A stretch of 64,000 bases of DNA from G020348185 sp964525045 (GTDB lineage Bacteria; Nitrospirota; Nitrospiria; Nitrospirales; UBA8639). The position numbers were made by a program, and so were the translations under genes. This document shows, one piece after another, positions 42,601 to 51,361 of this stretch (position 1 is its first letter; the number at the start of each line of letters is the position of its first letter). The notes beneath the pieces are model-generated. The model ran no database searches. It was not told the origin of the DNA and saw nothing but the letters and a program-made list of their open reading frames with translations. The stretch covers positions 124,001 to 188,000 of the forward strand of contig CAZGFD010000006.1 of NCBI GenBank assembly GCA_964525045.1, written 5' to 3'.

Positions 42601-45600
42601 AAGACCTCTTGCTTTCCCAAGGGAGCAAGCTCGACACGCTCTACATCGATTCGGTCTAAACGACCATCCGCCGAGGGTACAAATTGCAATGCCTCCGACG
42701 CGACTCTGTTCTTAACATTGAGTTTGCCTTGTCCGCAGTTCATCAGGCGCTCTCCAAAACACAGACCATCCCGAACCGCGACAACGAGTTCAGGATTCAC
42801 GTTCAGTACCGCGTCTCCGACACATTGCCAGTCAAAGGGGCTAGGGTGCTCTGGTAGATCAAGCAATCGACAGGGGATGTGAGGAAACTCCAGAGCAAGC
42901 ACCTTTGCCATAGCAGCAAACACGGTTTGGTACGGATCACAATTTTTATCTCCTACAAGCTGTTGCCCTTGTTGACTCACAATGCAAATCGATGGATTTG
43001 GACGTATCGTCGTCCCAAGCGAGCGTATCAAGAAGATCATGGACATCATAAAACGAGCCAATGGTTTCGAGCCGGCGTGATCTCGCATTCTTAGCGCAGT
43101 GCCACAGAGCACGATTCCAAGACAAGCCCCGTCCATTTGGTCCTCCACAAATTGGGCCAGAGCCGCAAAGTCCCCTTCGATATCCGGATTGACGATGAGA
43201 CGGGTATCCTCTAGACATAGGCTGTCGCCTAATTGGACAAGATGACATCGAATACCCCGAGCCTGAAGAGTATTGATAATTTTGCTCGAATGACCATTGG
43301 CCTCGTCAACGATCAACCAGAAACCTGAGTTCTTTTCCTGCTCCTGAATTGAACTGTACAATATCGGCATCCAGTGGCGTTGGTACACATCGCTTAGCCG
43401 GTCCTCTAACTTGCCTTCGGCGGTTGCAATAGCCCTGGCGATCGAACGTTTAGTCGTGCGCCTGGCTTCGACCGCTTCTAATTCCGCAAGCAATTTCCCT
43501 TTGCAAGTAAACAATGCAATATGTCCGGATAATCCCCGCGTGTTTTCCGACTCCATATTGTTGTGAATAAGCACAGTTTGACATTGCAAGCTCGCGTCTT
43601 TTGGGGGTAAATGATGAATTCGAAACCGCCCGATTTTAAAGGGGACGTAAGTACCGTGGCCCACAGCTTCCCGTGCGCTTTCGTCTAAAGCACACACTAA
43701 CGCCTGGAAGCAGGAATCGATTAAGCCCGGATACATACTGTCGGCCACTTCAGAGGGCACTGCCTCGGGCAACCTTAGCGTTCGAATGCTATGGTGTGAT
43801 TTCCTCCAACCATTGCCCAACCAACGAAATGCCGGACCGTAAGAATATCCCACTGCGTCAAGACTGTCGTAAACGGCCGTGCTGTTAAGGTCTTCAATCC
43901 AATCCTTGCCCAATCTGCGCGTGTCAATAAATCGGGTAACAATTTCAGGATTAGAAACTGGGGACACCTTGGGATCGACGTCTGAATTCCCCGCCTGTTG
44001 GCCCCCTTGGCAATTTTGAATGCATTTAGCGGTCGCATGGGTTTCCCAGTCCTCTTCATCGAACCCCTCGCGATTCGCCTTGAGACTCACAATGTCGATC
44101 GAAGTAATTTTCTGTCCGGCACGCCGTAGCACCGTCTGTATACGATATTCCTGATCCTGAACCAAGACCAGGGGTGACAGAAAATAGATATCTTCTAAAT
44201 GAAACTCACCTAAGCTGGATTCCTTTTGGATTCCCGCAACCATGGTAGCGACATAACTCGCTGCAGGAACAATGACATGATCCAGAATCTTGTGGTCCCC
44301 TAAATCACCCGGTGAATATCCATACAACTGCACCTCATAGCGGATATCACTCAAACCTGGCACTTTGAGGCGTTCACCGAGAATAATCCCATTGTGCCAA
44401 ACGGGTTTTGCCGTATATTGGGGAGAACGTTCCGCCACCTCATCAAACCAAATGCGAGAATAATCGTAATGATAAGTCGGCAACACGAGGGTAGTAGGCT
44501 CAAACTCCTTGTGAAAGGCATGCCAGTCGATACTGATGCCGGCACAGTGCATCGTCTGAATACTTTTGTAGAGCGTCTGCCAATCACCCTGCTTCGGCGA
44601 AGCGCTGGGTAATACAATCATCGATTGGTCGTGAATCTGATGCTTGATCAATGACAGCAGGGTCGGTGTGGGACCCATTTCGATCATCAGTTCGCACTGT
44701 TCGATATTCAGCTGCTCCACCGCATCAACAAATCTTACCGTCCCGGCGACATTTTTCACCCAGTAGTCGACATGGCAGATCCTTTCCACTTCAACCTCAC
44801 CCGTTACGCTGGAAACAAATCGAGCACTTGGCGCGGTGAAGGCAATATTGGCCAGTGTTTCGGCGAAGGGCGCCAACATGGGTATCATCATTGGCGAATG
44901 AAAGGCGTGGGAAACCTGCAAGCGTTGGACTGTTATGTCCCTATCCTTGAATTTCGATTCAAGGACATCAATGGCATCGAAGGGGCCGGACACGACGATA
45001 TTTCGTTGATGATTAATTGCCGCGATGGCAACTTCTTCCCGATAGTCGGCAATCGATTGCGATACGGTGATCTCATCGGCAAACACCGCCATCATTGCGC
45101 CGGGTTTCACGAGCGTTTGCATTAGTTTTCCGCGCTGGCCGGCAAGCAGAATACCATCACGCAGTGACATGACGCCGATAACACAGGCGGCAGCAATTTC
45201 CCCGACGCTATGGCCAATAACAATTTCAGGTTTTATTCCCCACGACTGCCACAACCTAGCCATGGCATATTCAAAACTGAAGATTATCGGTTGGGTATAT
45301 TGAGTCTCGTTAATCAGCGTGTCATTCTTCCCCGCAAACATGACCGGGAGAAGAGATTCGCCGAAAAGCTCATGGTAATCCTTGTCACACTGGTCGATAA
45401 TCCGGCGAAATAAAGGATAGGTATCGTACAGCTCACGCCCCATGCCGACGTATTGCGAACCCTGACCGGTAAAGAGAAAGGCTTTCTTGATTTCTCTGTC
45501 GTCCTGTAACTTCACAGTCGGTGGCGCCGTATCGCTTTTTAACCTCTCATCGATGGCCTCAATGAGCTGTCCAATACTTTCCGCAGCAAGGCAGATACGA

Positions 45601-48600
45601 TATTGGAAATGCCTTCGTGTTGCCGAGAGCGTATACGCCACATCCGCTATCGATATCCGTGGATTCGCCACTAACCATGCCTTTAAATCAGCAGCAAAAC
45701 CCCGTAGTGCGCTCTGGGTCTGGGCCGATATCAAGATCAGATGCTTGGTTAATTTCGTGGAGCTGTTTGCCGTCGAGTGCCTCGCATCAGGACCAGCGCG
45801 CAAAATGGCGTGGGCATTGGTACCGCCAAAACCGAAAGAATTAATGGCGACATGAGATTCGCCTTCAAACTTGGGCAATGCCGTCGTTTCGGTGACAATT
45901 TTGAGGGGATGACTTTGCCAGTCGAAGTTTGAATTCGGAGTATGGAAATGAAGGTTTGGGGGTATGCACCGATGTTGCAGGACTAACGCCGCTTTAATCA
46001 GGCCTGCCATGCCGGCACCAGCCTCGAGATGCCCAATATTTGTTTTCACTGAGCCAACCAATAATGGCGTATTGGTAACCCGATCTTCTCCAAGGTTGGA
46101 ATGTGCGGATCTTTTCGGTCGATAGGCCTTGGCGATCCCGGATAACTCAATGGGGTCGCCGATTGGCGTCCCAGTACCGTGAGCCTCGACATAGGTAATG
46201 TGTTGGGGGCTGAGATTGGCGTTATGTAAGGTTTGGCGAATGACCTGCTCTTGAGCCCTGGCGTTGGGAGCGGTCAAGCCATTGCTACGGCCGTCTTGAT
46301 TGAGGGCGGTCGCTACGATGACTGCCGCAATTGGATTACCATCTCGCAAGGCGTCCTGCAAACGCTTGAGGACCACAACCCCGCAACCTTCGCTCCGGAC
46401 ATACCCATCGGCAGCTTCATCGAAGGACTTGCATCGATCGTCCTTTGCCATCATGCCGGCTTTTTTGAAGGCACAGGTAATATCATTGGACAAGATCAGA
46501 TTCGTTCCCCCTGCAATAGCGAGATCTGATTCACCACTACCCAGGCTGCGGCAGGCATTGTGCACCGCTACCAAAGCTGAGGAACAAGCGGTATCGCAGG
46601 CCAAACTAGCACCGTGCAAATCAAATGCATAGGAAATTCTGTTAGCCACGATGCTGACGGCACCACCTAGTCCGGAATGGGCATTCACCATACACCCTAA
46701 CTTGGAAAATTGTCTCGCGTAATCAACGCTACTCACGCCAACGAATACCGCGGTATTGCTGCCACCCAAAGAATCGTTGGCCTGGCCGGCCCTTTCCAAG
46801 GCTTGCCAGCTCAGTTCCAGGAGCAATCGTTGCTGGGGATCCATCGTCGCGGCCTCCCGCCTTGAAATGCCAAAGAAACTGTTGTCGAACATTTCCACGT
46901 TATCCATGGCCCCAAACACCGGAAGCTCCGCCGGAACTGGCTCCCGCCCACCAAAAGGATAGGATAAACGCCAGCGTTCAGGACTAATCGGCTTCACCGC
47001 ATTAACTTTGTCGAGCATAAGCGCCCAAAGTGCCTCGGGGGAATTGACATGCCCTGGTAGCCGACAGGCCATGCCGATAATGGCAATGGCGTCGCCACTA
47101 TCGTTAGGTGATTGTTGATTGGTCTTTTGCTCTTGAGCGAGGTATGCCGCTAAGGCATTAATCGAGGGATAATCGAACAGACGATTGAGCGAAATGGTTA
47201 TTCCCAGGTGCTCTTCTAATTCACCTGCCAGGGCCGCCTGACTCTTGGAATCGATACCCAGGCTATGAAATGACGCCGTCGGGTCTATCTGATCACCGGG
47301 AACGCCGCAAAACTGGCTGAGCCGATTGACCATCAGCTGGGTCAATTGGGTTCGTTCATTCTGACTTAAGACATCAACTGCCTCATCATCATCCATGAGT
47401 AACGCTGGCGGAAGGGCCGATGGATTGACCTTCCGGTGAAATTCCTTTAAGTCACCGCGAAGAAAAAGCTCCTTGCAGAGCTTTCTTTGCAATTTTCCGC
47501 TTGATGTCTTAGGAATACTGCTCTTTTTTACCAGCACGAGCGTATCAATTCCGACCCCAACGTGTTCCACAATAGCTGTCTGGTACCGGGAAAAGAGTTG
47601 ATCGATATCGATGGGCTGGACACTCGGCGTCCTCACTTCCTGTACGATAACAAGCTTTTCTTTGTTTAAACGATCGACGGAGAAGGCCACACACCGGGCC
47701 TTGGCAAAGTCTGGCGCCACAGACTGAAGCTGAGCTTCAATATCTTGTGGATAGACATTTTTACCATCGAAAATCATCAACTCCTTCTGACGACCGGTGA
47801 TGAAAAACTCCTTTTCGTGAAAGAATCCAAGATCACCCGTTTTAAAATAACGCACCCCATCAAGGAAGACGTGAAAATTCTCCTCAGTCAAGGTTGGATT
47901 GTTCCAATAACCCGACGAAACCGAATCGCCCTGAACGTGGATTTCACCGATGCAATTCGCTGCACAGACGGTGCCGGTATTTGGATCTACGACTGCGATT
48001 TGACCCGCATCATCCATAAATTCACCGGAACCTACAAGAGTCGTTGCGGAGGACGTTTTCGTGGCGGATTGAATACGGTGCTCGTGTAAGGCTCTCGTGT
48101 CGACCTGGATCGTCTTCGGTTCTTTATCTCTCCCGTGACAGGTGACCATGAGGGTCGTTTCGGCAAGACCATAACAGGGCATAAAGGCCTGTGGCTGAAA
48201 TCCGGCCGGCGCGAAGTGTTTTGAAAATTCTTGTATGGTGCTGAATCGAAGAGGTTCGGCGCCAATAAATGCGATTTTCAAACAGCTAAGGTCAAGGTTG
48301 GCGACCTGCGCAGGATTGATCCTCTCCACACAGATGTCATAGGCAAAATTGGGCGCAACCGTGATCGTCGCTTTATAGTCAGATATTGTTTTCAGCCACA
48401 CATAAGGCCGCTTTAAGAACGTCACCGGTGACATCAGCACCCCTGGGAATCCGCAATACAATGGAGAAAGAATGCCGCCAACCAGGCCTAAATCATGATA
48501 GGGGGGTAACCAACTCACACTCACCAAATGGCGGTGACTAGCCATTGAAGTTTCAATAATATTTAAATTGTGCATAAGATTCCTATGACGGATTATCACG

Positions 48601-49148
48601 CCCTTCGGTTCTGCCGTTGACCCCGATGTGTATTGAAGAAAGGCAATACTCTCAGCATTAACGGCAGAAAAAGCAGGTGTATCCATCTCGGATTCATTTG
48701 CCACCGCACCAGCAACCAGGCTTAAGCCCAGCTCTCGTATCAGTTGATCAACGTCATCTGACAGTAGGTCATGTGTCCGCCTTTCAAGAGCAATAGCGCA
48801 GGCACCACTATTTTCGAGGATTTTCCTTATTTTCTTAAGGTCTGTTTGATTGCGGGGAGGATAGGAAGGGACAGCGATAACACCGGCCAGCAGGCAGCCA
48901 AAAAAGGCAACGACATAATCCACACCAGGCGAAATCAGTAACACCATCCGCTCGCCCGGCTCGATATCCCTTAGGAGGCGCTCAGCATAAGCACTTGCCC
49001 GTCGGTAAAGCGACCCATAGTCTACAGCAATTTTTTTGCGACCCCTTGAATCCAAAAAAATATAAGCGATATCGTGGGCATGATGTTCCGCACGATACGA
49101 TAGCAGTTCGCTGATGGACTGCCACCCGGGCCTTGGTAATTCCTGCAC
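39603..49148 (-). CDS. Type I polyketide synthase: FAAL-ACP-KS-AT-DH-psiKR-ER-KR-ACP-TE
   Basis: One protein of 3181 residues. The fatty-acyl-AMP ligase spans about 1-590 (YTSGSTAEPKG near 172; CYGLAETTLMV, typical of FAAL). The first ACP carries phosphopantetheine Ser634 (GIDSKSQ). KS covers about 687-1110 with Cys855 (DTACSS) and the two His blocks EAHGTGTPIGDP and TNIGHLEAG. AT covers about 1205-1520 with Ser1314 (GHSVGE), and HAFHS predicts malonyl-CoA. DH has His1619 and Asp1811. A structural KR part (about 1870-2130) precedes ER (about 2165-2470, HACAGGVGLAAL). KR covers about 2490-2680. The second ACP has Ser2805 and the TE Ser2966 with His3138. It should load a fatty acid, extend it with malonyl-CoA with full reduction, and release it by TE. 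No methyltransferase is seen. Start GTG 49148. Confidence 0.93.
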   Translation of the reverse strand: MQELPRPGWQSISELLSYRAEHHAHDIAYIFLDSRGRKKIAVDYGSLYRRASAYAERLLRDIEPGERMVLLISPGVDYVVAFFGCLLAGVIAVPSYPPRNQTDLKKIRKILENSGACAIALERRTHDLLSDDVDQLIRELGLSLVAGAVANESEMDTPAFSAVNAESIAFLQYTSGSTAEPKGVIIRHRNLMHNLNIIETSMASHRHLVSVSWLPPYHDLGLVGGILSPLYCGFPGVLMSPVTFLKRPYVWLKTISDYKATITVAPNFAYDICVERINPAQVANLDLSCLKIAFIGAEPLRFSTIQEFSKHFAPAGFQPQAFMPCYGLAETTLMVTCHGRDKEPKTIQVDTRALHEHRIQSATKTSSATTLVGSGEFMDDAGQIAVVDPNTGTVCAANCIGEIHVQGDSVSSGYWNNPTLTEENFHVFLDGVRYFKTGDLGFFHEKEFFITGRQKELMIFDGKNVYPQDIEAQLQSVAPDFAKARCVAFSVDRLNKEKLVIVQEVRTPSVQPIDIDQLFSRYQTAIVEHVGVGIDTLVLVKKSSIPKTSSGKLQRKLCKELFLRGDLKEFHRKVNPSALPPALLMDDDEAVDVLSQNERTQLTQLMVNRLSQFCGVPGDQIDPTASFHSLGIDSKSQAALAGELEEHLGITISLNRLFDYPSINALAAYLAQEQKTNQQSPNDSGDAIAIIGMACRLPGHVNSPEALWALMLDKVNAVKPISPERWRLSYPFGGREPVPAELPVFGAMDNVEMFDNSFFGISRREAATMDPQQRLLLELSWQALERAGQANDSLGGSNTAVFVGVSSVDYARQFSKLGCMVNAHSGLGGAVSIVANRISYAFDLHGASLACDTACSSALVAVHNACRSLGSGESDLAIAGGTNLILSNDITCAFKKAGMMAKDDRCKSFDEAADGYVRSEGCGVVVLKRLQDALRDGNPIAAVIVATALNQDGRSNGLTAPNARAQEQVIRQTLHNANLSPQHITYVEAHGTGTPIGDPIELSGIAKAYRPKRSAHSNLGEDRVTNTPLLVGSVKTNIGHLEAGAGMAGLIKAALVLQHRCIPPNLHFHTPNSNFDWQSHPLKIVTETTALPKFEGESHVAINSFGFGGTNAHAILRAGPDARHSTANSSTKLTKHLILISAQTQSALRGFAADLKAWLVANPRISIADVAYTLSATRRHFQYRICLAAESIGQLIEAIDERLKSDTAPPTVKLQDDREIKKAFLFTGQGSQYVGMGRELYDTYPLFRRIIDQCDKDYHELFGESLLPVMFAGKNDTLINETQYTQPIIFSFEYAMARLWQSWGIKPEIVIGHSVGEIAAACVIGVMSLRDGILLAGQRGKLMQTLVKPGAMMAVFADEITVSQSIADYREEVAIAAINHQRNIVVSGPFDAIDVLESKFKDRDITVQRLQVSHAFHSPMMIPMLAPFAETLANIAFTAPSARFVSSVTGEVEVERICHVDYWVKNVAGTVRFVDAVEQLNIEQCELMIEMGPTPTLLSLIKHQIHDQSMIVLPSASPKQGDWQTLYKSIQTMHCAGISIDWHAFHKEFEPTTLVLPTYHYDYSRIWFDEVAERSPQYTAKPVWHNGIILGERLKVPGLSDIRYEVQLYGYSPGDLGDHKILDHVIVPAASYVATMVAGIQKESSLGEFHLEDIYFLSPLVLVQDQEYRIQTVLRRAGQKITSIDIVSLKANREGFDEEDWETHATAKCIQNCQGGQQAGNSDVDPKVSPVSNPEIVTRFIDTRRLGKDWIEDLNSTAVYDSLDAVGYSYGPAFRWLGNGWRKSHHSIRTLRLPEAVPSEVADSMYPGLIDSCFQALVCALDESAREAVGHGTYVPFKIGRFRIHHLPPKDASLQCQTVLIHNNMESENTRGLSGHIALFTCKGKLLAELEAVEARRTTKRSIARAIATAEGKLEDRLSDVYQRHWMPILYSSIQEQEKNSGFWLIVDEANGHSSKIINTLQARGIRCHLVQLGDSLCLEDTRLIVNPDIEGDFAALAQFVEDQMDGACLGIVLCGTALRMRDHAGSKPLARFMMSMIFLIRSLGTTIRPNPSICIVSQQGQQLVGDKNCDPYQTVFAAMAKVLALEFPHIPCRLLDLPEHPSPFDWQCVGDAVLNVNPELVVAVRDGLCFGERLMNCGQGKLNVKNRVASEALQFVPSADGRLDRIDVERVELAPLGKQEVLVEVAACALNFRDVLNALGMLQEHARKEGLGEFSMPLGFDFSGRILSVGNDVHGFKVGDEVFGVANGSMADKVIAHQGFVLPKPASISMAQSAALPTVYLTAYYALHTLAKIKAGDSILIHACAGGVGLAALTIARQVGARVFATASKSKHRYLQAMGVECVMDSRSTDFEQQILQVTGGVGVDIVLNSLSGDMLDSTVNVLQEEGRFVEIGKIGVLDKNSFASRKPHAEYFVFDLAGIIHDTPEKYAELLAKVVENYHQGLLDLLPVTVFPVSHIVDAFRYFSQAKNVGKVVVDMSPVLKPQQATLGELLDAKKSYLVSGGTGALGWSVVELLAAHGAKHIVVAARKSPTPELEQKIEYWREHGVGIDCVRADFAIESDIKEFVMAAATRGPIGGVVHAAGVLAESMIVNQDYEKFHRVLAPKINGLRVLHEYTLDQPLDFFVGFSSIASLFGSPGQMNYAIANAYLDGFMVWRRSQGLPGLSINWGPWEGAGMAASTQTGGKSRFSVLGIELLEQSVGIELFAQLLCASGTQVAIVNINWSALLQVLSGNPPAAFEYFTQYGAADGGAPDKFRETLLTTPDGNLQAFLILHLRSELSRILGFSSLDQIPPQVPLFELGIDSLTAVELKNKLQSQLGFHLPTTLLFDYPHIEAIVGFILHHPQFCALLGRQIQPDAHTKDHSSPEKVTDNGQSSVPFYDPIVTLAESGSNPPLFIVHPVGGTVMEYQCLASYFENDRPVYGFLACGIEARQLAFDDMQAMAACYVAAMKQRQPHGPYIVAGYSYGATVAQEMAVQLEEMNDTAVLLVVDGWAPTIMQAILKENPTIRWHLIVAYATEMKIMAGKEPIHIEGHFEADEQAQRVAKLIEANLQEDSPFDPDQIRRYVQTTHRHFLALLNHQPKPFSGNAFLINATESSADYELIPALRILTQRNGSTRGWLDLLPHLVYRGTLEGDHRSILQPPLVESLAYHVKECLGEMLEKNKAIKTESLPLNIFGAH

Positions 49149-49359
49149 CTTGCCACCCCCCAGAGAGCTACTCTCCTTTACAGGAAATACTGATTTTAAA
49201 CCGTATTTTTGAAGATTAGCAATGAAAAAAGTTCTGGTGGGGCTGCAAAATGGCCATAACGCCCGTAAACGGCCCTAAAAAAGCGCTCCTATCAGCATGG
49301 GCGGAGGTATGGCGGCTTGAAGTGAGACCAGGCTAAACGGTTCACCGAGCTGATGCGTG

Positions 49360-49725
49360 AATCCGAAATGGGTCATCCACTTTTGGCGGCAGGAATGCCT
49401 GAAAGTCCCGGAAAAACGCCCCAATCAGGCCCCCCTCTGGTTGACTGATGGCTCGTGCATTCTGTTCCTTCATACGTAACATTACCAGGTCTGAGCGAAT
49501 GACCTTGTGGCATTCCGCACGACCGACGGGCAGGGGCGGCACCGGGTCGTCGTGGGGGGTGAATAGTCCCGGCAAAGTCTCACATTTGAGGTCCTTCGGC
49601 ACCTCCGCCACAATTATGTTCTTCACTGCCGGACGATCCGGTTGAACCAACAGGCCGGTCCGGCCAACCCGCATTCCAATAATGGACCCGATTTCATGGC
49701 AAAGGCGGTCTGTCTTTTTGAAAAA
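49360..49725 (+). pseudogene. IS3-family orfB transposase relic
   Basis: One + frame reads HFWRQECLKVPEKRPNQAPLWLTDGSCI. This matches the IS3 orfB block preceding the DDE core (consensus WRQEGLKVP..QPKR..LWL.DGSCIRLRP). It continues in register through two stops to NDLVAFRTTDGQ, where a TGG of the family has become TGA. A second frame carries SNNGPDFMAKAV, matching the SDNGPEF motif with the catalytic Asp lost. It is therefore dead. The 110-codon minus-strand frame at 49342-49674 is only its antisense. It overlaps the 3' end of the desaturase gene. The 190 bases from 49149 to 49341 hold the synthase promoter region, nothing recognisable. Confidence 0.75.
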
Positions 49726-50887
49726 TTTCCCCTGCCGGTTTTAAATTCAATGTCCCATTCCGCTGGGCCACGACCCCAATTTCTTCGGCGCTGGCGCCAC
49801 GAATGAAACCGTCGGCCGATCGCAACTTTGCAGGTCGGGCATAGCGTTCATATGGCTCGGCCAGCACATCGAGGACGGTCGGCTCGTCACTACTGTCGTA
49901 TTTGTTGAAAAAGCCGTTGCAGGTCACGACCGTGTCTCGGTACGGCGCGTAACGCAACAATATGGTATGCGCTTGATGTGTTTGATGATGCGGAATGCTG
50001 GGGAACATGTGATGCATGACATGGTTCCACTCCCCGAATGGGAAAAAGATCTCGTGTTCGAACCTATTGGACCTGTAGACGCGGCTGAGGGTAAAGTCGC
50101 CGTCGTTGTCGGCCGTGTTGCCGTGATGGGCGATCTCACGTACAAATAATACCATCGGATAGAACGTCAAAAATGGTACGATCCAGAATAGAAGATAGTG
50201 CGGCCACCAACCGTAAACAGTCAGCACGGCAAAAAGCGCAGCGATGTAGGCCAAACGTAAGGTGAACGTGAGCGGTCCCCCCAAAGCGTCGCTCACGTTA
50301 ACCGGCTGGGCCTTCTCGTTGTCTTTCATCGGAATCGCAACATACAGGGCGCGCCCCTTGATGTAGCGAATGCCGTTAATGACGTTAAGTTGCTTGACAA
50401 TATAATTCCAGAAAAAACGGGCTCGCGACACCGGAAACTCACGGGGAAATTGCTTGCTCAGCCGCAACAGATCCGGATCCCGTTGCGGGTCATTGACATA
50501 ACGATGATGTTCCCAATGACCTTTGCGGTAGTTGGCAATGACGCCATACACGGGAAAGAGCAGAAAGAAATTGGCGGCCAAGTCATTTAGGACGCGATTC
50601 TTAAACAACATATAGTGACTGGACTCGTGAACCAAAACCGAGAGTCGATTCTGCACCCAGGCACCAATGATAAATACCGCCAGTAAATAGATGGGAACCA
50701 TCCGCCAACGCGAGTAGCTAGCCTCCACGATCAGGTGGTAGGCACTCATTGCCCCCCACACTATGACTGCGAAAATGGCGTAGTCCAGAAGAATCCAAAA
50801 CCAGTTGGTGACATTGTCTGGCTTACATAATCTGCGGATTCTTTGGAACATTTCCTGGCGGGAAATTTCGGAGGTGTGATCTGCCAT
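49694..50887 (-). CDS. Membrane fatty acid desaturase
   Basis: This 397-residue integral membrane di-iron desaturase has three His boxes: H87ESSH91, H124WEHH128 and the H289VMHH293 box, separated by membrane segments (about 30-78 and 225-260). It probably introduces a double bond into acyl-lipid or acyl-ACP substrates with O2 and reductant. The last ~11 residues (EIFQKDRPPLP) are encoded by DNA that on the other strand belongs to the IS3 relic, so the original C-terminus was probably replaced. It may supply or modify the acyl chain used by the FAAL-PKS, which lies downstream in the same direction. Confidence 0.9.
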   Translation of the reverse strand: MADHTSEISRQEMFQRIRRLCKPDNVTNWFWILLDYAIFAVIVWGAMSAYHLIVEASYSRWRMVPIYLLAVFIIGAWVQNRLSVLVHESSHYMLFKNRVLNDLAANFFLLFPVYGVIANYRKGHWEHHRYVNDPQRDPDLLRLSKQFPREFPVSRARFFWNYIVKQLNVINGIRYIKGRALYVAIPMKDNEKAQPVNVSDALGGPLTFTLRLAYIAALFAVLTVYGWWPHYLLFWIVPFLTFYPMVLFVREIAHHGNTADNDGDFTLSRVYRSNRFEHEIFFPFGEWNHVMHHMFPSIPHHQTHQAHTILLRYAPYRDTVVTCNGFFNKYDSSDEPTVLDVLAEPYERYARPAKLRSADGFIRGASAEEIGVVAQRNGTLNLKPAGEIFQKDRPPLP

Positions 50888-51031
50888 GGGGAGATCTCGA
50901 TAGGTGAGACATTAAAATTGAGTTTTGCAGATCCATTCGCTACTTTCAAGACGCTGGTTACCTTAACCCCGCTGGCATTTGTCTAGCAGTCAAAATCCGA
51001 GGGATCGTCTCACAAACAAGACCCGCCAAAA

Positions 51032-51335
51032 GTGTGCGGAATTGCAGGCGTTATTGATCTCAAAGACGACAAAGCCATCAATCAAACCACCAGCCAGCGG
51101 GTGGCCAACGCTATCTACCAACGCGGGCCTGAGGAAGAGGCTTCTATTACGGACGACGGGGTTGGCGTCGCGGCGATTGAGCATCGTCAGCTTACGTGAG
51201 GGTCAACAACCGATTAACAACGAAGACCAGCCGGTCGCGGTCGTCATAAAGGGGGAACTTTTCAATTTTCCTGAGCAGCGCACCGAGCTTGAGGCGTTGG
51301 GACATTTTTTCAAGACCAGATTCCTGCAGATTTGA
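51032..51335 (+). pseudogene. Asparagine synthetase (AsnB-type) N-terminal fragment
   Basis: GTG-TGC at 51032 opens a frame reading CGIAGVIDLKDDKAI...IYQRGPEEEAS, the N-terminal glutamine-amidotransferase domain of AsnB with its nucleophilic Cys. The frame stops at a TGA after HRQLT, and the match resumes in another frame as LREGQQPINNEDQPV...GELFNF. It ends near 51335. The synthetase domain is absent. The usual ATG is GTG here. Broken gene. Confidence 0.75.
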
Positions 51336-51361
51336 ATTTGAGATACCACCACAATCAAAAC

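Noticed and set aside
45487..45855. 122-codon + strand open frame within the synthase
   Set aside because: Antisense to the KS-AT linker and KS end of the synthase with no matching family.
49342..49674. 110-codon open frame on the minus strand
   Set aside because: It is the antisense of a degraded IS3 orfB reading on the + strand, which explains the sequence better.
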